Assembly: GCF_900107545.1 (NCBI RefSeq)
Contig: NZ_FNQZ01000005.1
Span: forward strand, 124,001-188,000
Reading direction: 5' to 3'
Length of the DNA: 64,000 nt
Origin: Pseudobutyrivibrio sp. ACV-2
Lineage (GTDB): Bacteria > Bacillota > Clostridia > Lachnospirales > Lachnospiraceae
Shown here: one piece after another, positions 8,874 through 17,318 of the stretch
Numbering within the stretch: position 1 is the stretch's first letter
How the letters are laid out: the number at the start of each line of letters is the position of its first letter
Program-made: the position numbers and the translations under genes
Notes under the pieces: generated by a model
Database searches by the model: none
Told to the model about the DNA's origin: nothing
Seen by the model: only the letters and a program-made list of their open reading frames with translations

Positions 8874-8918
8874 ATCTATAATATAACATCATTAGTGTTT
8901 ATATTCAATATCAATATG

Positions 8919-9143
8919 CTACAAGGAATCAAAGGTACCCTTAAGCGTCGGATTGTTCTTATAATAATCATTATTCTTAAACGCCCTAGTAAGTACATCA
9001 TGAAGCCCCTTACTCTCCTTCTCATGCACTCCCTCACTTGTCACGATCTCTTTGTGCATGTATAGAAGTGTTACAATTTGCTGAATTCTAGCATTGCTCA
9101 TACGATTCTTTCTAAAGTTTGTATTCATTCCTTTTATACTCAT
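8919..9143 (-). pseudogene. Unidentified 74-codon frame downstream of the PEP/pyruvate-binding remnant
   Basis: An open frame (MSIKGMNTNFRKNRM to KGTFDSL) that continues, in frame, from the decayed PEP/pyruvate-binding remnant just upstream. Its C-terminal 60 residues show no relation I can see to the intact gene at 21099-23699 and no known domain. There is no good ribosome site at its first ATG. It is either the 3' end of a different gene joined by rearrangement or noise left open by chance. Confidence 0.3.
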
Positions 9144-9361
9144 AAGCGCCTTAGTTACACCCGCATTCGTATCATGGCTTGCAAACCTGATATAAATCAG
9201 ATTTCTTCCATCCCTTATGGCCTGCTGCGCATACGCCCTGCAAACAGCTTGAAATCCTCCAGCTTATCCACACGTCAAACCACGTTATCCCCCAGTCGAA
9301 TATTATCGAACTGTTCATCCATCTGTGGAATTCCGGAACAAACTCTATCAAACGCTGCCAT
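9144..9361 (-). pseudogene. Decayed 5' fragment of a PEP/pyruvate-binding domain gene
   Basis: From the ATG at 9359-9361 the frame reads MAAFDRVCSGIPQMDEQFDN and IRLGDNVV, then a TGA, then KLEDFKLF. After a single-base frame change it reads YAQQAIRDGRNLIYIRFASHD. Each piece aligns with the first 70 residues of the intact 866-residue protein at 21099-23699 (MAAFDKVKCGIPQMDEAIDY, KQAIEDKRNIIYFRFASHK). The upstream ribosome site GGGGGAGG is kept. The rest of the gene is absent. It lies 22 bases after the FUSC gene. Confidence 0.8.
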
Positions 9362-9383
9362 AAAAACCTCCCCCAAATCTATC

Positions 9384-9890
9384 CTAAAATCCCCATATAT
9401 TAACCAGCACACCAATAGCGATACCTATGACAGTATCTAAAAATCTATTGCAGGCAAATAAATAAGGGTTTGAATCCCCAATATGATTCACAACAATACT
9501 CAAAAACACTACACATGAAAAATATGAAGCCTGCTTTTTCTTAATAAATACTGATGTGTAAATTACAAGCACAATCATTCCCGATATTATCACTGAGCCC
9601 ACATAATCATATCCACTTGCCTTTGGCAAAATGAGCTGCTTAAAAACAATATAAAGGAAACCATAAAAGGTTCCTATAAAGGTTCCTATCATTCTCTGCT
9701 TGGCATTTTTGATGGTGCTTTTCCTGGTTGCCTGCATGCACCAGAGAGCAGAAAGCTGTGAGTAAAAAACAATTCCTGCCCCATTTCTATAATAATCCAC
9801 TATAAAGCAGAGTAGAACTGCTATAGCTGATTTTATTATTCGCATTCCAATTCTTGGAAACTCTAAGTTTAATTCTTTAAGCTTCTTCAA
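9384..9890 (-). CDS. FUSC/aromatic-acid-exporter family membrane protein
   Basis: A 168-residue membrane protein resembling the N-terminal membrane unit of FUSC/ArAE-type exporters (DUF939-like). Hydrophobic helices are at about 16-34, 40-52, 72-90, 98-115, 122-140 and 146-165. The sequence GIVFYSQLSALWCMQATRKS followed by an RMIGTFIGTFYG motif is the family's typical second-to-third helix region. It ends without the cytoplasmic C-terminal domain found in larger relatives, so it may be a short form or truncated. It is the last gene of the ATP-grasp operon, 5 bases after the RelA-like gene, and is a plausible exporter of the operon's product. Confidence 0.65.
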   Translation of the reverse strand: MKKLKELNLEFPRIGMRIIKSAIAVLLCFIVDYYRNGAGIVFYSQLSALWCMQATRKSTIKNAKQRMIGTFIGTFYGFLYIVFKQLILPKASGYDYVGSVIISGMIVLVIYTSVFIKKKQASYFSCVVFLSIVVNHIGDSNPYLFACNRFLDTVIGIAIGVLVNIWGF

Positions 9891-9895
9891 TTCTT

Positions 9896-10885
9896 CTAGT
9901 CCACCAATCCATTTTGAAATCTTGATAAGTGTTCAAATGGTAAAATCTGTCGTCCCCTAAATAACCCACAGCCATCATTTATCAAGCTGTTATTTACTGC
10001 AGTAAACATATTTACATCAAGTTTTGCCAAATCTAAATTTTCCAAGGATACAACCCTCTCATAAGCCTCATCAAAGAATACACATTCCCCTTCCGGTATC
10101 TCTAATCTTCTGTTTTTCTGCTGCTCCTGAGACTCCACATATCTCAGATGATTAGACTCTCCAATTTCAGCACTATCATCCATAGATTTCGTTCTAAGCT
10201 GCACCTCAACGTGGCACCTTGCCTGATCATCAAACAAGGTTAAATGTAAGGATCTATATCCAGCACTGGTTGGCTTATGAACATAATCTCTATAGGTATC
10301 CCACAAACTTTTATCCAACAATTCCGAGCATTCACGCCCTTCCAAATTTGCCTTAACAACTGTAAACCCCTGGGATTCCAAGAACACAGGCGTTTTATTT
10401 GCTATTTCATATAAAAGCTTAATCTCTTCCTCTTCTAAATCCTGTCCCTTTTTTAAATGACACTTAGGTAAAGAGATAACGATTCGATAGGCGAGTACAT
10501 CCCTAAAACAACTTAATTTTTCCTTTATCTCCTGGGTTGCTGGGAAATGATGGTACTTCTGATAGTATTCATATATGAAGTCCACAATGTATCTATTAAA
10601 CTTTTCTTCCGACCGGATAATAGATTTAATTCGCCCCTTAAAGGTGAATGCCAAATATGGATATGCTACTACCATATATTTATAGAACTCACGAATTCTT
10701 TGAGACTGAGAGGTTAAAAATTCGTTGTGCTCTAAAAGCTCATATATAGTGTCAAGAAATGCGCAGTGCACTAAGTCCACCTGATTATGAGTTGATAATG
10801 CGTTTTCCTCCAGATCATCTATATATTTCTGTAATATCCTAAAAATTGTCTCTCCATCATACAAATAATCGTTTAGTTTAATCAT
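9896..10885 (-). CDS. RelA/SpoT-domain protein, synthetase-like
   Basis: 329 residues with a central RelA/SpoT nucleotidyltransferase domain, about residues 80-235. Visible motifs are FKGRIKSIIRSEEKF (donor-binding region), FRDVLAYRIVI, YVHKPTSAGYRSLHLTL and the acidic VEVQLRTKSMDDSAE. No HD hydrolase, TGS or ACT domain is present, so if active it would make (p)ppGpp or a related pyrophosphorylated nucleotide and could not degrade it. The N-terminal 80 residues are helical and unrecognised. It is the sixth gene of the ATP-grasp operon, 30 bases after the M14-like paralog. Confidence 0.72.
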   Translation of the reverse strand: MIKLNDYLYDGETIFRILQKYIDDLEENALSTHNQVDLVHCAFLDTIYELLEHNEFLTSQSQRIREFYKYMVVAYPYLAFTFKGRIKSIIRSEEKFNRYIVDFIYEYYQKYHHFPATQEIKEKLSCFRDVLAYRIVISLPKCHLKKGQDLEEEEIKLLYEIANKTPVFLESQGFTVVKANLEGRECSELLDKSLWDTYRDYVHKPTSAGYRSLHLTLFDDQARCHVEVQLRTKSMDDSAEIGESNHLRYVESQEQQKNRRLEIPEGECVFFDEAYERVVSLENLDLAKLDVNMFTAVNNSLINDGCGLFRGRQILPFEHLSRFQNGLVD

Positions 10886-10914
10886 GTTGTCTTCCCCAAT
10901 TATCTCCTTCTTTT

Positions 10915-11844
10915 TTATGATAACGGAATAAGTTTAAAAGCCGCTGTATTCTGATACACTATCGGACTATCGTACTCAAAAGCTATGATCCCGTCTGTAC
11001 TTGCAGTCACCGTCTGAATAACTTCTCCAGTATATGGATTGGTAACATATGCCATCACCTGCCCTTTGATTACTACATCACCAGCCTGCACTAGTGGTTT
11101 CATAAATCCGGCATTAGTTGTTCTGATACTTATAAATTTGTCACTTTCTATGACTTTTGAAACACATCCTTCTGTAATTTCGTAATCAATAACTCCTTCT
11201 TTTGCCAAGAAGTTCAACACAGCGTTCACGCCAGTTTTAGCGCTCTTCTTATCTATCTTTTCCGTACTGGATGTATAAATAGAGAAGGCCTCGGTGTCCC
11301 AAATTTGCCAATTGTAGTTTAGGGTTGCTGTATCAAAGGGTCTTGGGTTGTGGACAACTACAAAGGGTAATCCAAACGCCTTGGCCATCTCTATATTTTC
11401 ATTTCCAGTTTTCATAATCCTTACCTGGGGCACAAAATGTCCCGGCATATAGAAGGATGCAAACTGGATTCCGTACTTGTAGTCTTTTATCTGCTCAAAT
11501 ATTCCTGCTGCAATTCTCTGTGTTGTTTCCCCTTTTTCGTATCCAGGAAACATTCTGTTTATATCAGTATTATCAATACTCCAAAATCGTTTCTTTATAT
11601 TCATGGAATAAGGATTTCCACAGGGCACTATCATGATGGACTTGTCTTTGGAAACCTTTCCATACTCTTCTAGTTCCTTCAGTTTCTTTATCAACAAACT
11701 GCACACGTACACCTGTTGATATTCATTTCCTCGTAGGCTGCCAACGATACAGGCTGTCTTTTCACCTTCTCCAAAAACATAGCCTTTTACTCTGAAAGCG
11801 TCTCTGTATAATCCCTTAAATGAATATATAACATCTTCTCTCAT
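10915..11844 (-). CDS. AspA/AstE-like M14 protein lacking zinc ligands
   Basis: 309 residues, paralogous to the next gene upstream (11841-12818): both share the order xxGNE/HGDE, NPYSMN/NPFGID, DINRMFPG/DMNRIFPG and a C-terminal beta-barrel-like part ending in GDVIxK and PYTGEVIQ. The zinc histidine of the HxxE motif is Arg38 here (SLRGNE), and the second zinc histidine region reads GIQFAS instead of DIHAS. A zinc-dependent deacylase activity is therefore unlikely. It may be a non-catalytic partner of the upstream enzyme. ATGA overlap with that gene indicates coupled translation. Confidence 0.7.
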   Translation of the reverse strand: MREDVIYSFKGLYRDAFRVKGYVFGEGEKTACIVGSLRGNEYQQVYVCSLLIKKLKELEEYGKVSKDKSIMIVPCGNPYSMNIKKRFWSIDNTDINRMFPGYEKGETTQRIAAGIFEQIKDYKYGIQFASFYMPGHFVPQVRIMKTGNENIEMAKAFGLPFVVVHNPRPFDTATLNYNWQIWDTEAFSIYTSSTEKIDKKSAKTGVNAVLNFLAKEGVIDYEITEGCVSKVIESDKFISIRTTNAGFMKPLVQAGDVVIKGQVMAYVTNPYTGEVIQTVTASTDGIIAFEYDSPIVYQNTAAFKLIPLS

Positions 11845-12818
11845 ACCTGATTCTCCAATATTACCTTTTCCTTGAGAATTCTTCCCATAAGCGAACCTTC
11901 CTCCACCACAGGATATTCTCTAACTGTAAAAATCATCCCCTTTTCTGGTGCTTTGATTTCTGCTATTACATCTCCACTTAACGGATTAATAATCTTTCCT
12001 ACTAATTCTCCTTTTTCTACCACACTTCCATGCTTCTTTTCCTTCATATATATACCTGAACAAGGCGCGTTCAGATAACAAACATCATCGCCATCTGCAT
12101 CATAGGCAACAATTGCTTCTTTCATATCAGGAACTGCTCCCGTCCATATTCCCAGCTCCTTCATGAGAGAAAATATACCATCAGCCAATTGATTACCGTA
12201 CTCTTCTGTAATTCTCATACCCACCCCCATTTCCACAACAAGTGTCTTCGTTCCTTTGCTGTTAAGTGAATAGGCAAGAGTAGATTCCAAAACTGTGCTG
12301 GCGCCATGTACCCATATCAAATCCATATTTGCTTTCTTTGCTATAGGTACAAGTACATCAGCATTCAATTCGTTTATACGAATCTGTGGAACCTCTGTAA
12401 GGAAAATATTGCTGGCATGAATATCTATTACAAGATCTGCTCCCTCCAGTTCCTCAATAATTTTGTATGCCAGATACTCATTCATATCTCCATCCAGATT
12501 GCCTGGAAAAATTCTATTCATATCCAGGTCAAAAGCTGGAATTCCTCTTGTAATGGAATCAATTCCAAAGGGATTCATCGCCGGATATATATCGACTATG
12601 CCGTTTAAGCTATCAACCTGCTCCCTAATCCTCCTAGATAGCTCATAGCACACATACTGTCCCTCCAATTCATCCCCATGGATTCCGGTCACTATACATA
12701 TTCTTTTCTGTCTCTTCTTCCTGTCAGCCATGAATCTATGCTTCGTAATTACGAATCTCTCATCCACAGGAAGCGACAGCCTCACTACATCTTCAATTGA
12801 TTCCAACAATTCCTTCAT
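11841..12818 (-). CDS. Succinylglutamate desuccinylase/aspartoacylase-family zinc enzyme
   Basis: 325 residues of the AspA/AstE branch of M14 metallopeptidases, which cut an amide bond between an acyl group and an amino acid. Zinc-site residues are His47 and Glu50 (GIHGDE) and His134 (DIHAS); a later glutamate in VVEMGVG fits the catalytic position. The start is the ATG at 12816-12818 with AGAGG before it, overlapping the transglutaminase 3' end by 26 bp. Together with the inactive paralog downstream it probably forms the hydrolytic or transfer step of the pathway. The substrate is unknown. Confidence 0.75.
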   Translation of the reverse strand: MKELLESIEDVVRLSLPVDERFVITKHRFMADRKKRQKRICIVTGIHGDELEGQYVCYELSRRIREQVDSLNGIVDIYPAMNPFGIDSITRGIPAFDLDMNRIFPGNLDGDMNEYLAYKIIEELEGADLVIDIHASNIFLTEVPQIRINELNADVLVPIAKKANMDLIWVHGASTVLESTLAYSLNSKGTKTLVVEMGVGMRITEEYGNQLADGIFSLMKELGIWTGAVPDMKEAIVAYDADGDDVCYLNAPCSGIYMKEKKHGSVVEKGELVGKIINPLSGDVIAEIKAPEKGMIFTVREYPVVEEGSLMGRILKEKVILENQV

Positions 12819-13605
12819 CAACAACCTCTTCCACAACCACATTGATGTCCTGAATCTGAGTTACATTTCCGGTGAATATCCCCTGATTTACAAGACAATC
12901 CTCTGAATCTCTTCCGTTAGATATTTTGATATATTCATCTCCCACAAGCTTATAATTGGTTGGATCAAACCCTAGCCATTTTCGGTCATTCCATATCTCT
13001 ACCCAGGCATGTGATAGTCCCTCGCCCATCATCATGCCTGCAACATAGCGACACGGTATACCTTCCATTCTGCAAAGAGAAAGCATGATATGTGCATAAT
13101 CCTGACAAACACCGCTCCCACCAGTAAGTGCCTCCTCCGAGGTTGTAGACATATTTGTAACCCCTTGCACATACTGAAAAGAATTACTTAACCCTTCCAT
13201 AATGGCTGATGCCTTATCAAGAGCTGAATCAAATCTTTTCAAATCAAGCTTCTGATAATACTCCAAAGTCCTAAGTCCTGGCTTTGTCTTTGGCGTTTGA
13301 TATTTAAATATACCTATCTTGTGAAGTTCATCTGCTTTCTCGTACTCTTCTCTGCCAGTTACGGCAATTCCATTTACATCAAATCCGAAACTATTATGGA
13401 GCTCATTTGTATATCCAAATAAGGTAATGTTTCCGTAGGAATCCTCATCCTCACTGGTCACATTATCTGGATATACCTCCACCGACATATTTTCGATTTT
13501 TTGTAAATCATTATCATGTGGAACACACTTAAGTGAAAATCTATGATTTTTTACGTAGTCACTAAAAGTAAGCTTCATATGATAGCCAAACTGTAGCTTT
13601 TTCAA
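12793..13605 (-). CDS. Transglutaminase-like cysteine protease family protein
   Basis: 270 residues. A beta-rich N-terminal half (Bact_transglu_N-like) is followed by a transglutaminase core: the Cys in GGSGVCQDYAHI, the His in GLSHAWVEIW and the Asp in LGFDPTNY make the triad. This is the form that travels with alpha-E and permuted ATP-grasp genes. The start may be a TTG at 13603-13605 overlapping the alpha-E stop (TTGA, with GAGGAG very close upstream) or the ATG at 13576-13578. The C-terminus (VVVEEVVDEGIVGIN) overlaps the next gene. Confidence 0.85.
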   Translation of the reverse strand: MKKLQFGYHMKLTFSDYVKNHRFSLKCVPHDNDLQKIENMSVEVYPDNVTSEDEDSYGNITLFGYTNELHNSFGFDVNGIAVTGREEYEKADELHKIGIFKYQTPKTKPGLRTLEYYQKLDLKRFDSALDKASAIMEGLSNSFQYVQGVTNMSTTSEEALTGGSGVCQDYAHIMLSLCRMEGIPCRYVAGMMMGEGLSHAWVEIWNDRKWLGFDPTNYKLVGDEYIKISNGRDSEDCLVNQGIFTGNVTQIQDINVVVEEVVDEGIVGIN

Positions 13606-14276
13606 AGCTCCTCACCTACCAATTGTTCAATCTCATCTGTTAACGTCTCATAAGGCATATCATCCAACTGGACCAGATAATTAATGTGTGCCATCCTCGT
13701 ACTGTCATATCGCATGGTACTTTTATCGATACGATTAGTAAGTCTTCTTGTCTCCTTACGAATCCTCTCCGGAAATACTTTTAGTCGTGAATATAAATCA
13801 ATTCGTTCCACAAGCTTACCAACGCGTATCATGTTCCGTATTGAGGACTCCTCAATGTCATCATCCGCCATTCCCCAGAATGCAGCTATATTGTCCGTCA
13901 CATGCTGCAAGCCAATTAATGGTGATTTGTTAATTGCCGCCTGATTCATGGCATATACCGCCAATTGGATATATGAAAGGGATTCACTTCCGATTTCGTC
14001 CCTTAGCACAATCGCATTATCATAGGCCCTCATCAGGTTAGAAAAGATTGAATTCTCATCCTCCAAAGAAAAGCAATATCGAGCAACAAAATCCTCCTTG
14101 CTCTTGTAGATGTTTGGAATTTCCTGACTTTCACAGAACTTTTCGTACTCCAAATCATCAATATCGATCATTGAATCAAATCTGGCCTCAAAAACCTTTA
14201 TAGTTGTATACACTCGCTCTGTATATCTGCCAAGCCAGTATAATCTGTCTGTGTTCTCTACTGAGATAATACCCAT
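13602..14276 (-). CDS. Alpha-E domain protein (DUF403)
   Basis: 224 residues, all helical, beginning with the family hallmark DRLYWLGRYTERVYTTIKVFE. Other typical segments are ENSIFSNLMRAYDNAIVLRDEIGSES and FWGMADDDIEESSIRNMIRVGKLVERIDLYSRL. Alpha-E proteins are nearly always next to circularly permuted ATP-grasp enzymes and are thought to bind or present the substrate. The gene overlaps the ATP-grasp gene by 19 bp and the transglutaminase by 4 bp. At 224 residues it is shorter than many relatives of about 300. Confidence 0.85.
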   Translation of the reverse strand: MGIISVENTDRLYWLGRYTERVYTTIKVFEARFDSMIDIDDLEYEKFCESQEIPNIYKSKEDFVARYCFSLEDENSIFSNLMRAYDNAIVLRDEIGSESLSYIQLAVYAMNQAAINKSPLIGLQHVTDNIAAFWGMADDDIEESSIRNMIRVGKLVERIDLYSRLKVFPERIRKETRRLTNRIDKSTMRYDSTRMAHINYLVQLDDMPYETLTDEIEQLVGEEL

Positions 14277-15616
14277 GTATCTTTAAATCCTCCTCCCTGC
14301 GAAGAATTAACAATAAATGAATCTGGATTTCTGGAAAATCTGGTCAATCCACTTTTCCATACCATTGGTTCATCCCCCATAAGTACAAAAGCTCTCAAGT
14401 CCGCTTTTCTTGGAAGAAGCTCGCATTTTTCCATGATATCGATATCCAGAAAATCTATAACCTCCTGTGCAATAAATCTTCGAGGCTCACTCTTCAACAT
14501 CTCCTTGAAGTTTACTTTTTCCTCTGAACTCATCTTGCTGCCGAACACTACTCCGTATCCACCAGCCTCTGCCACATCCTTTAAAACTAGCTTGTCAAAA
14601 TTCTCCAGCACATACTTCATATCCTCTTCATAGTATGGAAGATAGGTTGGGGCATTATTGAGAATTGGCTCCTCATTCAGATAATATTTCACCATCTTTG
14701 GAACGAAATAATATATTCCCTTATCATCAGCCACACCATTTCCTGGTGCATTGATAAGTGCAACATTTCCCTTTTTGTAAATATCAAAAATGTGAGGAAT
14801 TCCAATTACTGAATCCTTCCTAAAGGTCATTGGGTCAAGATATTCATCTGATATTCGTCTGTATACAGCTCCTACTCTCTCTTTACGTCCAGAATAATCA
14901 ATAAAATACAAGTGATCATTTTCAACTATCAGCTCGTGTCCAGAAGCCAAATGCGCACCTGTCTTTTCTGCAAGATACGAGTGTTCAAAATAAGCTGCAT
15001 TATATCTGCCTGGAGTCAAGATGACCGTGTGTCCTCCCACATTCACATGGTCCATAGTACGACGTAGCATAGCGGCATAGTTTCTGTTGTCTTCAACATG
15101 TTTTCCCGTAAAAAGATCCGGTGAGCTTCTTCTGGAAATCATTCGCGCAATCATTGGGTAAGATGCGCCTGAAGGGATTCTTAGGTTATCCTCCAGAACA
15201 TACCAGTCTCCATCCTTCGCCTGAACTAAATCAATACCTGCTATGTGGGCATATATTCCCTTTGGTGGCTTAATTCCATCGCACTGAGGTAAGTATCCGC
15301 TACCGGCGTAAATGAATTCCTCCGGTATGATGCCGTCTCTAACAATATGCTTATCGCCATAGATGTCGTTAATAAAACAATTTAGAGCTACAACTCTTTG
15401 CTTCAATCCCTTTTCAAGGTAAGTAAACTCATCCTTATCAATGATTCTTGGAATCATATCAAACGGAAAAAGCTGCTCTTTGAATTCATTGTTTTTATAA
15501 ATTCCAAACTTAACACCATACCTGGCCAATTGCTCATTAACAGCCTCAGAACCTGCATAGATTTCCATATCCTCAACCCGTTCTTTTTTACTAAAAATGT
15601 CTGCGTATGTTGTCAT
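14258..15616 (-). CDS. Circularly permuted ATP-grasp type 2 protein
   Basis: 452 residues of the DUF404/DUF407 family, predicted ATP-dependent carboxylate-amine ligases that form a peptide or amide bond. Visible family motifs are PPKGIYAHIAGIDLVQ, WYVLEDNLRIPSGASY, ILTPGRYNAAYFEHSYLA, GAVYRRISDEYLDP, LINAPGNGVADDKGIY and DVAEAGGYGVVFGSK. The start is the ATG at 15614-15616 with AAAGGAGG upstream; the frame open further upstream covers the leader hairpin. First gene of the seven-gene operon reaching down to 9384. Confidence 0.88.
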   Translation of the reverse strand: MTTYADIFSKKERVEDMEIYAGSEAVNEQLARYGVKFGIYKNNEFKEQLFPFDMIPRIIDKDEFTYLEKGLKQRVVALNCFINDIYGDKHIVRDGIIPEEFIYAGSGYLPQCDGIKPPKGIYAHIAGIDLVQAKDGDWYVLEDNLRIPSGASYPMIARMISRRSSPDLFTGKHVEDNRNYAAMLRRTMDHVNVGGHTVILTPGRYNAAYFEHSYLAEKTGAHLASGHELIVENDHLYFIDYSGRKERVGAVYRRISDEYLDPMTFRKDSVIGIPHIFDIYKKGNVALINAPGNGVADDKGIYYFVPKMVKYYLNEEPILNNAPTYLPYYEEDMKYVLENFDKLVLKDVAEAGGYGVVFGSKMSSEEKVNFKEMLKSEPRRFIAQEVIDFLDIDIMEKCELLPRKADLRAFVLMGDEPMVWKSGLTRFSRNPDSFIVNSSQGGGFKDTWVLSQ

Positions 15617-15644
15617 GCTCTCTCTCCTCCTTTCTGTAAAATAA

Positions 15645-15722
15645 AAAGGCGCCTCAAGCCACAATTGTGACTCAAAACGCCTTTGTTTGATTAAAGTATA
15701 CGGATATTCAAAAAATATGCAA
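15645..15722 (-). promoter_or_regulatory. Promoter and terminator-like leader of the ATP-grasp operon
   Basis: On the minus strand TTGCAT (15717-15722), a 16-base spacer and TATACT (15695-15700). About ten bases on, a hairpin pairs 15678-15684 with 15645-15651 (AAAGGCG/CGCCTTT), enclosing the 10-bp palindrome CACAATTGTG at 15660-15669, and ends in a T-rich run. The ribosome site follows at once. The layout is the same as at oppA and livJ. Confidence 0.65.
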
Positions 15723-15763
15723 CCGTTTTCTATTAATTTATCTCAATTTCTTTCATCCAAAGA

Positions 15764-16474
15764 TTAATGCTTAATCTTTGCTCCTAAGTATGCTGCCTTG
15801 ATCTCGTCATTTTTAGCTAATTCCTCACCCGTTCCTCTTAGTGTGATAGCTCCAGTCTCCATAACATATGCGCTGTGGGCTATCTTAAGTGCCATATTTG
15901 CATTCTGCTCAATAAGAAGTACCGTAACTCCCTGCTTGTTAATCTCTTTAATAATGTCGAATATTCCCTGTACAATAATTGGCGCAAGACCTAAGGAAGG
16001 TTCGTCCATCATAATTATCTTAGGCTTGCTCATAAGAGCTCTACCTACTGCAAGCATCTGCTGCTCACCACCTGACAATGTACCTGCCGGTTGCCATAAT
16101 CTCTCCTTAAGCCTAGGAAACAAGTCATACACATAATCGATATCATCAGCTAGGCTATCTGTTCTCATATATGCGCCTATCTTAAGATTCTCTAATACAC
16201 TCATATCAGGGAACACATGACGTCCCTCAGGAACTAGCGTAATTCCTTCTGTTACTATCTCATTGGTCTGCTGACCCATGATTTCCTTGCCATCTATCTT
16301 AATTGAGCCTGACTCAGGCTTAACCAGACCGATGATTGACTTTAATGTAGTACTTTTACCTGCTCCATTAGAGCCAATCAACGTACATATCTCTCCATCA
16401 TTTACATCGAAGGATATGCTTCTTACTGCCCTGATTCCACCGTAACTTACGCTTAAATCTTTAATCTCCAACAT
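15764..16474 (-). CDS. livF: Branched-chain amino acid ABC transporter ATPase LivF
   Basis: 236-residue ABC ATPase. Walker A GSNGAGKS at about 33-40, signature LSGGEQQML, Walker B IIMMDEPSLGLAP and H-loop LLIEQNA are all present. The VPEGRHVFPDMSVLENL segment is diagnostic of LivF against LivG. It overlaps the livG 3' end by 14 bp and is the last gene of livJHMGF. Substrate is assumed to be leucine, isoleucine and valine from the family; other HAAT-family substrates such as urea are possible. Confidence 0.9.
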   Translation of the reverse strand: MLEIKDLSVSYGGIRAVRSISFDVNDGEICTLIGSNGAGKSTTLKSIIGLVKPESGSIKIDGKEIMGQQTNEIVTEGITLVPEGRHVFPDMSVLENLKIGAYMRTDSLADDIDYVYDLFPRLKERLWQPAGTLSGGEQQMLAVGRALMSKPKIIMMDEPSLGLAPIIVQGIFDIIKEINKQGVTVLLIEQNANMALKIAHSAYVMETGAITLRGTGEELAKNDEIKAAYLGAKIKH

Positions 16475-17318
16475 CTTCAGTCACCCCCAGATATGCTTCT
16501 ATTACAGTTTGATTAGTGGCTATTTCCTCTGGTAATCCACTCGCGATTGTCTTACCGAAATCAAGCACATATATTCTATCTGATATCTCCATGACAAGGT
16601 CCATATGGTGCTCTATCATAAATATTGTAAGGTCATACTTATCTCTGATTTCTTTAATGTACTCTGTCAGCTCCATAGTTTCCTGTGGGTTCATGCCTGC
16701 AGCGGGCTCATCTAATAGCAATAGCTTAGGCTCTGTTGCCAATGCTCTTGCTATCTCAAGCTTCCTTTGGATTCCATATGGTAGAGATCCTGCTATATCA
16801 TCCTTGTACTGATATAAATCCAACTCCTTTAACAGTTCCACTGCCTCCTTACGCATTCTGATTTCTTCGCTATGGTTCAGCCGAAATGTGGCCGTGAATG
16901 GATTCTGCTTAGCTCTCATGTGTTTAGCCACAAGTACATTATCCATTACTGTCTGGGAAGAAAAGAGACGAATGTTCTGAAAGGTTCTGGCGATCCCTTT
17001 CTTAGTGATTACATCTGGTGTAGGTGCTACTATAGTTCCAAAATACTCTCCCTCATCCTCACCTAGGTACATGCGCTTCATCTTACCCTGAGGATGGTTT
17101 CTAACTAATATCTTATTGTTAAAATATATTTCTCCATTAGTTGGTTCGTACACTCCTGTGATACAGTTAAATGCTGTTGTCTTGCCTGCACCATTAGGTC
17201 CAATAAGAGCGATGATTTCACCCTTATTCACCTCAAGTGTCAGATTATTTACTGCAACTACACCACCAAACTGCATTGTTACATGCTCAACTCGGAGGAC
17301 ACTTTCTTTATTAGACAT
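16461..17318 (-). CDS. livG: Branched-chain amino acid ABC transporter ATPase LivG
   Basis: 285-residue ABC ATPase with Walker A GPNGAGKT at about 38-45, the LivG-type segment IARTFQNIRLFSSQTVMDNVLVA, signature LPYGIQRKLEIAR, Walker B LLLLDEPAAGMNP and H-loop FMIEHHMD. The typical C-terminus (GLPEEIATNQTVIEAYLG) is present. An insertion of about 25 residues before the Q-loop (GKMKRMYLGEDEGEYFGTIV) is longer than in E. coli LivG. Its start overlaps the livM stop by 8 bp. Confidence 0.9.
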   Translation of the reverse strand: MSNKESVLRVEHVTMQFGGVVAVNNLTLEVNKGEIIALIGPNGAGKTTAFNCITGVYEPTNGEIYFNNKILVRNHPQGKMKRMYLGEDEGEYFGTIVAPTPDVITKKGIARTFQNIRLFSSQTVMDNVLVAKHMRAKQNPFTATFRLNHSEEIRMRKEAVELLKELDLYQYKDDIAGSLPYGIQRKLEIARALATEPKLLLLDEPAAGMNPQETMELTEYIKEIRDKYDLTIFMIEHHMDLVMEISDRIYVLDFGKTIASGLPEEIATNQTVIEAYLGVTEDVGD

